This document shows positions 25,301-33,443 of a stretch of 64,000 nucleotides of DNA, in pieces. Every line of letters begins with the position of its first letter. Position 1 is the stretch's first letter. The position numbers and the translations under genes were made by a program. This DNA is from TH-plancto1 sp031431195 (lineage in GTDB: Bacteria; Planctomycetota; Planctomycetia; Planctomycetales; Planctomycetaceae), in the NCBI GenBank assembly GCA_031431195.1, contig JANPCU010000176.1:8753-72752 (forward strand). The letters run 5' to 3'. The notes below the pieces were generated by a model. It was given only the letters and a program-made list of their open reading frames with translations, was not told where the DNA came from and made no database searches.

Positions 25301-28030
25301 CGGGGGATGAGTGCGGGGAACACACTGCTGGCTCATACAGTCGGGGCGGGTAAGACGTTCACGATGGCTGCCACCGGCATGAAGATGAAGCAGGCGGGCC
25401 TCATTCAGAAGCCGATGTATGTCGTCCCCAATCACCTGCTGGAGCAGTTCTCCCGCGAGTTCATGCAACTCTATCCGAACGCCCATTTGCTGGTCGCAGC
25501 CAAGGAAGACCTGACGCGGGATCGTCGCAAATTCCTGACCGCGAAGATCGCCAGCGGTCAGTGGGACGGCATCATCGTGACTCACAGCAGCTTCGAGCGG
25601 ATCGGCATGTCCCGCGGATATCAGGAGAAATTCCTGCTCGAACAGATTGAGAGTTACGACCAGTTGCTGTGCGAGTACGCCGGTCAGCGGGGTCAGCACC
25701 GCAACCTCATCAAGACCATCGAGAAGCAGAAAGCAGGGCGAGCCGAACGCCTCAAGAACCTTCTGGCCGAAGACAAGAAGGACGACGGGCTGGTGTTCGA
25801 CGAACTGGGGGTCGATCATCTCTTTGTCGACGAAGCGCAGTCGTTCAAGAATCTGGAGACGCCGACCAAGATGGATCGGGTGGCAGGCATTCAGACGGGT
25901 GGCTCGGAGCGGGCATTCGATCTCTTACTGAAATCGCAATATCTCAGCGAGCAACATCCGGGGCATGGAGTCACGTTTGCGACGGGAACACCGATCTCGA
26001 ACACGATGGTCGAGATGTACACGATGCAGCGGTTCCTCGACCCCGCTGGCTTACGCAGCCGGGGGATCGAGCATTTTGATGCGTGGGCGGCGACATTTGG
26101 GGAAGTCGTCGAGACGCTGGAACTCTCCCCCGATGGAGCGGGGTTGCGTCCCCGCAGCCGCTTCGCCCGCTTCACGAATCTGCCCGAGCTGCAACAGATG
26201 TTCCGTGCGTTTTCGGATGTGCAAACGGCGGAGATGCTTGATCTGCCGCGTCCTCACCTGGAAGGCGACAAGGCTCACATCGTCGCCTGTCCAATGTCGC
26301 CCCAGCAGGTCGCGTTGCAGAAGCAACTGGTCGAACGCTACGAACGCATTCGCAATGAACGGGTCGATCCGCGTGAAGACAACGCTCTGGCGATCACCAC
26401 CGATGGTCGCAAACTGGCGACCGATGCGCGAATGCTCTCTGCCAACGCTCCGGACTTTCCCGAATCGAAAGTCAATCGGCTCGTGGAGAACGTCGTCGAG
26501 GTTTGGAAACGCACCGCAGCCACTCGCGGCACGCAGATGGTGTTTTCTGATCTCGGCATCAACCCGACGCCGTGGGGATATTCGCTCTATGATGAGGTGA
26601 TTGAAAAACTCGTCGCAGGTGGAATCCCGCGTGACCAAATCGCGGCGATGGGGGACGCCGAATCGGATGCCAAGAAACAAGCCCTGTTCGAGCGAGTGCG
26701 AAACGGCTCGGTGCGGGTACTGCTCGGCAGCACGCAGAAGATGGGGACCGGGACGAATGTGCAGAAGCGGCTGGTCGCATTGCATCATCTCGATGCTCCG
26801 TGGAAACCCGCCGAGGTCGAACAGCGTGAAGGCCGAATTTTGCGACAGGGGAACGAGAACGCCGAGGTGTCGATCTATCGTTACGTGACCGCTGGTTCGT
26901 TCGATGCCTACATGTGGCAGGCCCTGGAAACCAAGGCGAAATTCATCTCGCAGGTGATGAGCGGCCACAACGCCACCCGTCGCGCCGATGACATCGGCGG
27001 ACAGGAACTCTCGTATGCGGAAGTCAAAGCCATCGCCTCGGGCAACCCAGCTGTGCTGACCCTCGCCGAAGCCGACGCCGATCTTCAGCGGTTACACATC
27101 CTCAAGAAGAATCACCTCGATGAACAGTTCGTCGCCCGCCGGAATATCCGCGATCTGCCGACAACGATCAGCCGACTCACCGAGCAACTGGCCAATCTGT
27201 CCACAGATGCCGCCACCCTCGCGCAGCACGCCGATGATCCGCTCGTGATCGCTGGCCGAACATGCCTTCCTGATGAAGCCATGAAAATGTTGACCAGCTC
27301 GCTGAATAGAATCCCCGAACGGGTGCGAGAGACTACCCGCGTGCCGCTGGGAACCTACCGTGGTCTCCGCTTCGGATTGGTTTTGCACACGAATCAATCC
27401 TCCGAGGTCTTCCTGGAAGGGGCGACTTCGCAGCACGCAGGATTATCTCGCGATCACCACGGCCCGCGAGCGATTTTGAATGCTCTGGAACGAATCACCA
27501 GCGAGACACGCAACGACTGCCAGAAACTGGAGCAGCACCTGTCGCTCGCACAAACCCAACTCCAAGACTACCAGTCCCGCCTCGGAAATGTGTTCGTCCA
27601 TGCGTCCTACCTCGATGAACTCACCGACCTCCGCGATCAACTCAAAGTTCTTCTGTCCCACACGAATCACACTTCCACGGACGAGACCAATCAGGCGGCA
27701 ACCGATGGCTCACCCGCAACTCCCGAGCCACCGACCGTCTCCGACATCGCAGCCAGAATCAAATCCCTCAAAGCCAGTCACGCCTTCGAATCCACTCCGC
27801 ACCGCTCCGTCTCGCAACCCTCCACCGCCGAAGAACCCGTCACCACTCGCATCCGCCGCAAGACATCCATCCAACCGGCGTCCACTGGTCCAGAAACGAC
27901 GCTCAGCGTTTCCGCCGCCAAAGTACCTCACCAAACTCACGAACCCGATCTTGCCCCCGTTCTCACCAGCTTCCAACAACGCACCCTCCACCAACGCTCC
28001 CGCCCCGATCAAGCCCAAACTCCCGCCTGA
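22349..28030 (+). CDS. Giant N6-methylase / SNF2-type helicase fusion
   Basis: An 1893-aa open frame. The methylase domain has motif I 'EPGCGIGNF' at about 315 and 'VGNVPFADL' at about 375, where NVPF replaces the usual NPPY. The helicase domain has 'LRPHQVDAV', 'HTVGAGKT' (about 997-1003), DEAQ at 1161-1164, 'FATGTPISNTMVEMY' and motif VI 'EQREGRILRQGN'. Similar proteins occur on conjugative elements, where they are thought to protect or remodel transferred DNA. Residues about 38-142 are a low-complexity stretch that coincides with a second gene in another frame. No ATG or GTG occurs in frame between 22775 and the methylase domain, so the long start is kept. The C-terminal 150 residues are low-complexity. 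Confidence 0.88.
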   Translation: MRRKPPHKDQKSLFSLDNDSRAVNHPAAPQSTEDTPHAVQNDHSRTPAATAVAARTVTEERHAVGDTERTSVTTAGAASGVVGGVAGSDTGERTEPAHCNGVRTGPSGVGDESGDRLAASGSRTALPRRRDEVPPSSFVARVAPQRYSRSLFDPPSNQIAKPAPAAVTQNRPTIATTTGSARTLEPLASDSPPAIPLIASGEKSKARDLIAAIRTLQFIEQEHRPATADERNTLARFAGFGPVALSLFPDPVTGRFKDEGWRSLGEELQGLLTSEEYDSAKRTTFNAFYTSPTVITAIHEAIGRLGIPDGATILEPGCGIGNFMSYGQPGQRFIGIEMDAISGRIAKACHPQHDIRIENFRDTNLPTNRIDAVVGNVPFADLKLDHRGQKLALHDYFFAKSMDALRPGGVIGLVTSRFTLDKQNAAVRDLLAEQADFVGAIRLPSDAFKREGTAVVTDIVFLRKRVPGEPARPVDPDWLQTAPLRIEGHDFPINRYFINHPEMVLGTLSRQDTLYGSEGFSVVGSGNLQSDLQRAIQQLPKFEPIKVTAESHTAAPAFVPPPAERHVSEGSFFVNQQRVVHQVTEGQGVPVVYGGTTLRADGTMTGQRISALIELRDQARRVLQSQNEGWPVEPRDQARTDLNRTYDRFVRAYGPINHTTFGHTKDGTVIRRMPNLVKFREDPDAMLVMSLEDYDDATGRATKAAILLRDVVGKIPPVTHVPTAEAGLLVSLNQRGRVELEFIRQLYGKSEPEIIEELGDLIYCDPVSKAWETADVYLSGNVRAKLATAAIAVPEYARNAAALRAVQPDDVLPGEIDANLGAPWIPATDVQAFAADLFHVDPSSVPVGHLMQDAVWNVEPDYRAERSVAATSDYGTARANGTWLLGLALNMKSPTIYDTLHDGTREVKTVNQTETLAAREKQKLIKEKFRAWVFTDSDRTERLVRLYNDTYNNLRPRQFDGSHLDFPGLNQTLSLRPHQVDAVWRGMSAGNTLLAHTVGAGKTFTMAATGMKMKQAGLIQKPMYVVPNHLLEQFSREFMQLYPNAHLLVAAKEDLTRDRRKFLTAKIASGQWDGIIVTHSSFERIGMSRGYQEKFLLEQIESYDQLLCEYAGQRGQHRNLIKTIEKQKAGRAERLKNLLAEDKKDDGLVFDELGVDHLFVDEAQSFKNLETPTKMDRVAGIQTGGSERAFDLLLKSQYLSEQHPGHGVTFATGTPISNTMVEMYTMQRFLDPAGLRSRGIEHFDAWAATFGEVVETLELSPDGAGLRPRSRFARFTNLPELQQMFRAFSDVQTAEMLDLPRPHLEGDKAHIVACPMSPQQVALQKQLVERYERIRNERVDPREDNALAITTDGRKLATDARMLSANAPDFPESKVNRLVENVVEVWKRTAATRGTQMVFSDLGINPTPWGYSLYDEVIEKLVAGGIPRDQIAAMGDAESDAKKQALFERVRNGSVRVLLGSTQKMGTGTNVQKRLVALHHLDAPWKPAEVEQREGRILRQGNENAEVSIYRYVTAGSFDAYMWQALETKAKFISQVMSGHNATRRADDIGGQELSYAEVKAIASGNPAVLTLAEADADLQRLHILKKNHLDEQFVARRNIRDLPTTISRLTEQLANLSTDAATLAQHADDPLVIAGRTCLPDEAMKMLTSSLNRIPERVRETTRVPLGTYRGLRFGLVLHTNQSSEVFLEGATSQHAGLSRDHHGPRAILNALERITSETRNDCQKLEQHLSLAQTQLQDYQSRLGNVFVHASYLDELTDLRDQLKVLLSHTNHTSTDETNQAATDGSPATPEPPTVSDIAARIKSLKASHAFESTPHRSVSQPSTAEEPVTTRIRRKTSIQPASTGPETTLSVSAAKVPHQTHEPDLAPVLTSFQQRTLHQRSRPDQAQTPA
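22458..22775 (+). CDS. 105-aa helical protein nested inside the methylase-helicase gene
   Basis: An ATG-started frame lying wholly inside the larger gene, shifted by one base. Its product ('YKTIILELLRQQRSLHERLRKSDTLLETLNEQAL', 'RHLEWLAVLLEATPGSEPSQLTAMAFELARAEWETSL') is clearly protein-like, with heptad-like helices and normal G/C-ending codons. The host frame over the same bases gives Ala/Thr/Arg/Gly low-complexity sequence. Both frames are open, so this is either true overprinting or a small gene whose neighbour really starts downstream. Function unknown; a coiled-coil partner of the helicase is possible. Confidence 0.65.
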   Translation: MQYKTIILELLRQQRSLHERLRKSDTLLETLNEQALRLRERHLEWLAVLLEATPGSEPSQLTAMAFELARAEWETSLATDSLPADLEPLCLDDAMKFLHRHSSPE

Positions 28031-28132
28031 CTCCACCCGGCCCTCGGCCTCCGTGGGTCGGGTCTCCCCTCCGAATCGAACCCTGTTCGTTCGCCCCAAG
28101 CCACGCATTTTGGCGGACGGAACAAAACCTTC

Positions 28133-28146
28133 CCCAAACGGGGAAC
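28133..28146. other. Short hairpin after the methylase-helicase gene
   Basis: TTCCCC-AAAC-GGGGAA forms a perfect 6-bp stem in the 400-base gap after the large gene. The remainder of 28031-28392 is G/C-rich with many GCCGC/GCGAGC motifs and no convincing gene. Confidence 0.35.
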
Positions 28147-28392
28147 GGGCGGTCCAGGACTGGCCCGCAGGAGGGCACCGCTCTGCACAAGCGAGTCCCC
28201 GAGCGCGGAAGAGTGGGAGGCAGCCCAGCGGCCAGCGCGGCCCCGATCCTAGACCGCCCGTGGGGTGTCCCCCCGCTTCATGCCGTCAGGCGAACAACAG
28301 CGCCGCAGGCGACCGAATGTCAGGCCAAAGGCCGCAGCACCAGCGAGCCGCAAGGGGCGTCTCGCCGTTCCTCGCAGAGAACCGATTTTTTC

Positions 28393-28421
28393 TTGACATC
28401 AACACATCACAAATGTACGAT
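28393..28421 (+). promoter_or_regulatory. Strong sigma70-type promoter for the four-gene cargo operon
   Basis: TTGACA at 28393-28398, exactly 17 bases, then TACGAT at 28416-28421. The ATG of the first cargo gene begins only five bases after the -10 box, so transcription should begin at or next to the start codon. It is the best promoter match I see in the window and marks the operon as its own unit. Confidence 0.75.
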
Positions 28422-28426
28422 GAGAA

Positions 28427-28744
28427 ATGGATGAGAAAGAACCCCCAAAGGGAAAGCCCCCACCACTTGACGAGTCGCCGCTCGCAAGGTTGGCGGATTT
28501 GTTCGGATTGATCGGAGGGCTGCATGAGCAAGAAAAGATTTCGCTCGACGAACGCAATGACCTATTGTCCAGAATCTATGACAAGCTCCTTCAAGAGTCG
28601 TTTCCAAGAACACAGTTCACTAATCCTGGGCAGTCTCTGTACACAGCAACTGCTATCGTCGATGCGATCACCGCAAGCACGATACGCCAAATAACCCAAA
28701 TGCATCCTGGAATCATCATTGGCACGCTTCCCCTCCACCGCTGA
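28427..28744 (+). CDS. Cargo operon gene 1: small protein, 105 aa, unknown
   Basis: First gene after the strong promoter, probably translated from a leaderless message. The N-terminus is Lys/Pro-rich ('MDEKEPPKGKPPPLDESP'). Two predicted helices follow ('ARLADLFGLIGGLHEQEKI', 'DERNDLLSRIYDKLLQESF') and then 'ATAIVDAITASTIRQITQMHPG'. No motif known to me. The ASKHA-protein gene starts 18 bases after its stop. A small regulator or adaptor is possible. Confidence 0.65.
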   Translation: MDEKEPPKGKPPPLDESPLARLADLFGLIGGLHEQEKISLDERNDLLSRIYDKLLQESFPRTQFTNPGQSLYTATAIVDAITASTIRQITQMHPGIIIGTLPLHR

Positions 28745-28762
28745 CCTGAAGCAACTAAATCA

Positions 28763-29854
28763 ATGTCTCCAACTGAAGTGGCCATTGGCATCGGAAGCAC
28801 GCACCTGTCAAGCAGCGCATATGTGCTCAACATTGGGACTGGCGAGCTATACAAAGTAGATGGAAGGTCATTAAACAAGCATGCGATTCAAGAGAATGAA
28901 TTCACCTCTCGCCTTCTGACGCTATACTCGGACCTAAACCGATTGACCACGTACGCTGGCTTCGACTTGCGGCAATGCACTGGACATGTCACCATAAGCC
29001 TCCCGGGTGTTGCGTTGCCAAACCAACAGCGGAGCGCCCTTGTTCATTCTCAGAGTGTCTTTCGAGGCCCTCGGGTCGGCATCTCGATTCTTGACGACAC
29101 GTGGGCTACCTACTATGCAGAGTCTCTCTCAATGACTGGGATCAGCGCAATCGCTGGAGTTGGAGCATCCGTGTGCATAGCGGATCAGGGTTTTCGTCTA
29201 CATGAAAACTACAAAATGGATGGCTGGGGTCCAGTGATCGGTGATTTCGGAAGTGCCTTTGATATTTCTGTGAACTACTTCCGAACGTTAAACCGCAAAA
29301 AGGACTCAACGCCAGAAGTCAACTGCACCATTTTCCCATTGATCAAAGAGCTATTCTCGAAAACGGATTTTGTTCTCAGTTCGCCATCTCATGTGCAGAA
29401 TTGGTGTGATGGCGTGGCTGCGAGCGTTGGATCTGAGTGGCGGGCACCATTTTCGCTGACAGCAAAGGCGATATCGTATGCGGCGGATGCACCAATGGGA
29501 ACAAACAGCGATGCGAGGACTCTCATCATAGATGCGGCAGCACGTTTTTCTGAGACGGTCGTCTTGGCTGTAAAGAGAGCCTTGTCATTCGATGTTGCAC
29601 CGAAGAGCATCGTAATACACGGTGAAATGATTTCTTGGTCTTGCTTGTACACGGATGTGCTCAAGAGTAGGGTGTATTCACAAGTTGGAGTTCCGCTGGT
29701 ATACTCCAGATTCGGACCTGCCATTGGCGCTCTCCTTTGGTCTTGCTTTCGCGACAATGTAGAATGCCTTCCCGATCGAATTCACCTCCGGAACCCCGAT
29801 GCGATTGATCTCGAGTATCTCCAATCGGTCAGGACTAGGGCACTAGAGATGTAG
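28763..29854 (+). CDS. Cargo operon gene 2: BadF/NAGK-type ASKHA ATPase-like protein
   Basis: A 363-aa protein resembling the BadF/BadG and N-acetylglucosamine-kinase family. It has a phosphate-1-like 'IGIGSTHLSSSAYVL' near residue 10, the catalytic-region Asp pair 'ILDDTWATYYA' (111-112), phosphate-2 'AGVGAS' (131-136) and the family hallmark 'DGWGPVIGDFGSAFDI' (153-168). The usual Asp of the phosphate-1 loop is not evident, and the GDEGS motif reads GDFGS, so catalysis may be altered. It could bind a sugar or nucleotide ligand as a sensor instead of acting as a metabolic kinase. No Shine-Dalgarno is visible. The DNA is AT-richer than the element backbone. Confidence 0.7.
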   Translation: MSPTEVAIGIGSTHLSSSAYVLNIGTGELYKVDGRSLNKHAIQENEFTSRLLTLYSDLNRLTTYAGFDLRQCTGHVTISLPGVALPNQQRSALVHSQSVFRGPRVGISILDDTWATYYAESLSMTGISAIAGVGASVCIADQGFRLHENYKMDGWGPVIGDFGSAFDISVNYFRTLNRKKDSTPEVNCTIFPLIKELFSKTDFVLSSPSHVQNWCDGVAASVGSEWRAPFSLTAKAISYAADAPMGTNSDARTLIIDAAARFSETVVLAVKRALSFDVAPKSIVIHGEMISWSCLYTDVLKSRVYSQVGVPLVYSRFGPAIGALLWSCFRDNVECLPDRIHLRNPDAIDLEYLQSVRTRALEM

Positions 29855-29881
29855 GCATCGCTATCAGCATAGGAGCTACGC

Positions 29882-31828
29882 ATGAATTCTCCAAAATCTT
29901 CAGGGAACTCCGAACTTGCTAAGCGAGCGTTTGGAAGCAATGACTTACAGACGCTTACGGCTTCAATGCTGACTGACAAGAAGGTACTTCGTAGGCTCTA
30001 CGCGAGAGTATCCGACACTGCTTCGAGATACGATATGGCTATTCAGATGTTCTCATTTTTGCCGAGCAACAACTTGTGTGTGCTTCTGGATTTTGATGTC
30101 ATTCATTCTTACATCACTCCAGAAAAAGACCGTCTGGATGATCGTGAAAGCATGGAACAGGCTGCACATATAGCTCACTTTTTTGAAAGAGCGACGGTTC
30201 CCTACCAACTTGCTCATGGAGCCGTTCGTGATCTACGGCGATTCTTGGTTAGATACAGCCCCTTCGTCAACTTGTCAACAGAAGAGGAATGCGACAGTCT
30301 GCTGCAACAGATTATGGATATTACCAAGAAGAGCGTTAAGGAAGTCGACGTTGTAAATGAGTATGAAGAGTGGAAGGCCGCTGTGGAAGCGTCGAAGCGA
30401 AGTGACTGCGTTGAGGATCGAGTGCTTGTCCGAAGATTACATACCGTGCTGTTTGGCTCGCCAGCCACACTGAGTCGATTCCGTGGAGTGGTAGGGGGCT
30501 ACAACGATGCGCTTGCGGTGCGTTTTGCTCGTTCGTTGGATGATCTGTTCCAGACAGAGAAGAAGCGCACTCGTCAAAGGCTTGGGCGTTCTTCTGACAT
30601 CGAATCCCATCGACATAAGTTCCGTGCCGTTGAACGCAACGATGGGATCAATCTTGCCACAGCATGTCGGCTGAACAGTGATGCCAAGTCTTCTAACGAT
30701 GAGTCAGAGCCACACTATGTGGTTCTCACTAAAAGGGAAGATGTTTACAATATTTCGTGCGATTATATCGACGATCCGCGGAACGATTGTGACTACCGAT
30801 TTGCAATGCTGCCATCGCAAATGTATTGGCTAGACATCACCGGCTTCGTAAATTGGGGAGATGCTGTATGCGAGTCGGCGGAAGTATGCAAGGAGTCATT
30901 GAACGACCTGGCGAAATCATTACGAGTTCAAATGCGGAATGTAAATTACGGCGGAGCAGAATGGCTGCCTGTATCGCTACGCAATGCAATGACACGATGG
31001 TCTTCCGAAGTAAATGCGTTTACCCTCCTAGACATTGAGCAGAGCGTTTCGGAGTCCAGATTCATACCATCCGGAGATAAGGATTCACTTGAGTCAGAGA
31101 GCTTCTTTAAACTGCTGTTAAACATTCGTTCGATAGCGATCTCCGCGCCGATTCGTGCATTTGTGTCGCGAGCGAGTATGGATAATGGTCGTGCTTCGTA
31201 CGCGATATGCGATGATTCGCCCGGAAGGACAGGATGGCTATGCGATCTGATTGTAGGCGACAGCGGCAGGTGGACTGTACTTTTTTCAGTGCATGGAAAC
31301 TTCTTTTCATTTGTCAGAGCCTATGCAATGCTCATGTCGGAGTGCGATTCTCCTGCCGTAGCCGATCCAGTAGATGTGGTGTGTTGCGGCCCAGAGGGTC
31401 ACTTTGAGGGAAATGGGATTCGTGTCACAACCTCCTATGGAGTACTTTGGTATGTCGTTTCTGGATCAGTGAGCACTATTCCCAGCCGCATAGACTCTTT
31501 GTCAAAGCTTGCTGCCGAAGCTACCCAATTGCTGACAAGAGGTAGGGACACAGTGTCTGCCGCAACAGAGGAAAGACGCGAGATCGTACCGCGAGTCCTC
31601 TCAATTGCTGTTATTAGTGATCCGTATGAAGTGGAGTTCTCTCTCCAGCCATCCGATGGGGAAAATCGCAAGTTTTGTGTTCTTCGTGGTCGCGGGAAAC
31701 TGCTGGGTAAGGTCGCGGCATTTGTTCATTTGTTGGGGGCCACATTGCTACCGGAGGAAACCCTTCAGGACATGCTTGCGTGCAGAGTGAATGGGAATCC
31801 GAAACCAAGAGGAGATCTCCATGATTGA
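29882..31828 (+). CDS. Cargo operon gene 3: 648-aa protein with PIN-like N-terminal domain
   Basis: Starts after TAGGAG. Residues about 60-275 resemble a long PIN-type nuclease: 'CVLLDFDVIHSYI' (D70, D72), 'VPYQLAHGAVRDLRRFL', 'GYNDALAVRFARSLDD', and 'RNDGINLATACRL' (D254, N257) then 'YVVLTKREDVYNI', the order of the acidic strands and helices in PIN folds. The remaining 370 residues match nothing I know ('MLPSQMYWLDITGFVNWGD', 'GRWTVLFSVHGNFFSFVRAYAML'). As the predicted effector it would cut RNA or DNA when triggered. Its stop overlaps the AAA+ start (ATGATTGA). The PIN call comes from motif pattern only. Confidence 0.6.
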   Translation: MNSPKSSGNSELAKRAFGSNDLQTLTASMLTDKKVLRRLYARVSDTASRYDMAIQMFSFLPSNNLCVLLDFDVIHSYITPEKDRLDDRESMEQAAHIAHFFERATVPYQLAHGAVRDLRRFLVRYSPFVNLSTEEECDSLLQQIMDITKKSVKEVDVVNEYEEWKAAVEASKRSDCVEDRVLVRRLHTVLFGSPATLSRFRGVVGGYNDALAVRFARSLDDLFQTEKKRTRQRLGRSSDIESHRHKFRAVERNDGINLATACRLNSDAKSSNDESEPHYVVLTKREDVYNISCDYIDDPRNDCDYRFAMLPSQMYWLDITGFVNWGDAVCESAEVCKESLNDLAKSLRVQMRNVNYGGAEWLPVSLRNAMTRWSSEVNAFTLLDIEQSVSESRFIPSGDKDSLESESFFKLLLNIRSIAISAPIRAFVSRASMDNGRASYAICDDSPGRTGWLCDLIVGDSGRWTVLFSVHGNFFSFVRAYAMLMSECDSPAVADPVDVVCCGPEGHFEGNGIRVTTSYGVLWYVVSGSVSTIPSRIDSLSKLAAEATQLLTRGRDTVSAATEERREIVPRVLSIAVISDPYEVEFSLQPSDGENRKFCVLRGRGKLLGKVAAFVHLLGATLLPEETLQDMLACRVNGNPKPRGDLHD

Positions 31829-33299
31829 TCGAATCTGCCGAGTGGCGGGTGAAGTTACTCCACAGTCATTCGAGTCACTCATGAGACTGCGTGATTGTGC
31901 TCATGCGAAGTCATGGACAATAAGTCATGATGGTGTCCGAGTAGATGTAGCGGTTACTGTTGGATCGTCATGCGACAGTTCTGCCGCTAACCCAAAATGC
32001 CCAAACGCGTTCTCTTCGGCTGTTTGCGTTTATGCAGTGAGAAGGCCCGTCAGTAACGCTGAGGGCGAACGCCGTAATGCGATTGTTAGAGTCACACTTG
32101 GAGTAAGAGATGATGCCACGGTGGCATTTGTCGATCGCGGTGGTCAAGTGGTCAGGACAATATTGATAGAACTGTGTCCCGAAGGTCCGGTGCGCAATCA
32201 GAAGAATCTTAGTGTGTTTTCTCAGGCGTGTCAGATGACACATTGCGGAGACGGCGTGGCACGCGTTTCTGTCGTGGTCGAGGTGCTTGCTGAAGTCACG
32301 CTCAGAGAATCAAAGTATGGTAGCGTTACTGCCACGCACTATGTTGTCCACACGGTTGAGGACCGGCTGTTCGTCGAGTCACGGCATATTGGCACTGTGG
32401 TTACTCCAGCGAGCGTAATAATAGCGAGTAGAATGGACGAGCTTCAGAATGGAAGCTTGCCACGACACGCGATTGTGGACTTGTCGTGGTTTGAGTGTGT
32501 ACCAAACTATTTGCGTGTAGAGAGCAAGCAATACATGATGTCAGTAAAAGCGCTGGTTGATGAGTCAATGAATGTTCGAGAAGAAGTTGGGGGATTCTTG
32601 GTCTGGGGCAGGTCTGGAGTCGGGAAGACGAGCTTCTTTGTTGGTGCGTCTGAGAGCTTGTCGGGGGCGGAGTTGATTGACGGAAAGATCCAGGGATCTT
32701 GGGACGATAAATGGCAGAACCTGCAGAGATGTCTAAATGAAAAGCGACCTGTCATTTTGTTTGTGGACGAGGCGGATTGCGAGCCTGCCGACAAGCGATT
32801 CTTTCAGGTCTTGTTGGACAAGATTGACGATCTGGTGAAATCTGGTGTCCCTTCTCTGGTCGTTCTTGCTGGAAGCGCTGTTGGCGGAATGTCACAAATG
32901 GTCGCGAAAATCGAGAACTCGGATCGTGGAATCGACGTTCTGACGCGGCTAGCCAAGCGTGTGTCTATTCCTGATTTGAGTTCTACAGAGGTTGTTGTCG
33001 CATTCTGTTCCGCATTGTTCAGACATGCGAAGAAGGGTGGTGTGTCTCTATCTCAGTGTTTTGTCGAATGGCGTCTAGCCTTGGCTCTTGCGGGGCAAGG
33101 TTTTGAGAATCTCAGAGATGTAGATAGAATGGCTAAGGAGGTCGCTCTGGCGAAGCAAATGAGAGGCATTCCTTGGTCTGTGTCTTTGGCTGACGTTGAA
33201 TCGCTGGGCGTATTGAAGGCAGATGTACTGGAGATAGCTAAGAGCAGAATAATCGTGGCCGAGTGGTGTGAACTTGTGTGGCATCGGACGAAGTCATAG
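31821..33299 (+). CDS. Cargo operon gene 4: AAA+ ATPase with a unique N-terminal half
   Basis: A 492-aa protein from the ATG at 31821, preceded by AGAGGAG and overlapping the upstream gene by 8 bp. The first 240 residues are beta-rich with no family I recognise. An AAA+ module follows: 'FLVWGRSGVGKTSFF' (Walker A 263-270), 'VILFVDEADCEPADKRFF' (Walker B, D316-E317), sensor-like 'LVVLAGSAVGGMSQM' and a helical lid ('DVLTRLAKRVSIPDLS'). It would supply ATP-driven remodelling or gating for the PIN-like and ASKHA-like partners. An AAA+ plus nuclease layout is typical of defence modules, but the exact combination is unfamiliar. Confidence 0.8.
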   Translation: MIDRICRVAGEVTPQSFESLMRLRDCAHAKSWTISHDGVRVDVAVTVGSSCDSSAANPKCPNAFSSAVCVYAVRRPVSNAEGERRNAIVRVTLGVRDDATVAFVDRGGQVVRTILIELCPEGPVRNQKNLSVFSQACQMTHCGDGVARVSVVVEVLAEVTLRESKYGSVTATHYVVHTVEDRLFVESRHIGTVVTPASVIIASRMDELQNGSLPRHAIVDLSWFECVPNYLRVESKQYMMSVKALVDESMNVREEVGGFLVWGRSGVGKTSFFVGASESLSGAELIDGKIQGSWDDKWQNLQRCLNEKRPVILFVDEADCEPADKRFFQVLLDKIDDLVKSGVPSLVVLAGSAVGGMSQMVAKIENSDRGIDVLTRLAKRVSIPDLSSTEVVVAFCSALFRHAKKGGVSLSQCFVEWRLALALAGQGFENLRDVDRMAKEVALAKQMRGIPWSVSLADVESLGVLKADVLEIAKSRIIVAEWCELVWHRTKS

Positions 33300-33443
33300 A
33301 TGGGCGTGGTGAATAATGCCCAAACAAAAGGGGTTGTTTGCACTGCTCCTGCCTCCCTGCCACTTCCGAATCCTGTTGACACGTCCCTCCCGTTGTGGCA
33401 CTCCTGACTCGAAACGGGTGGTCACAGCAAACAGGGAGGTTGT

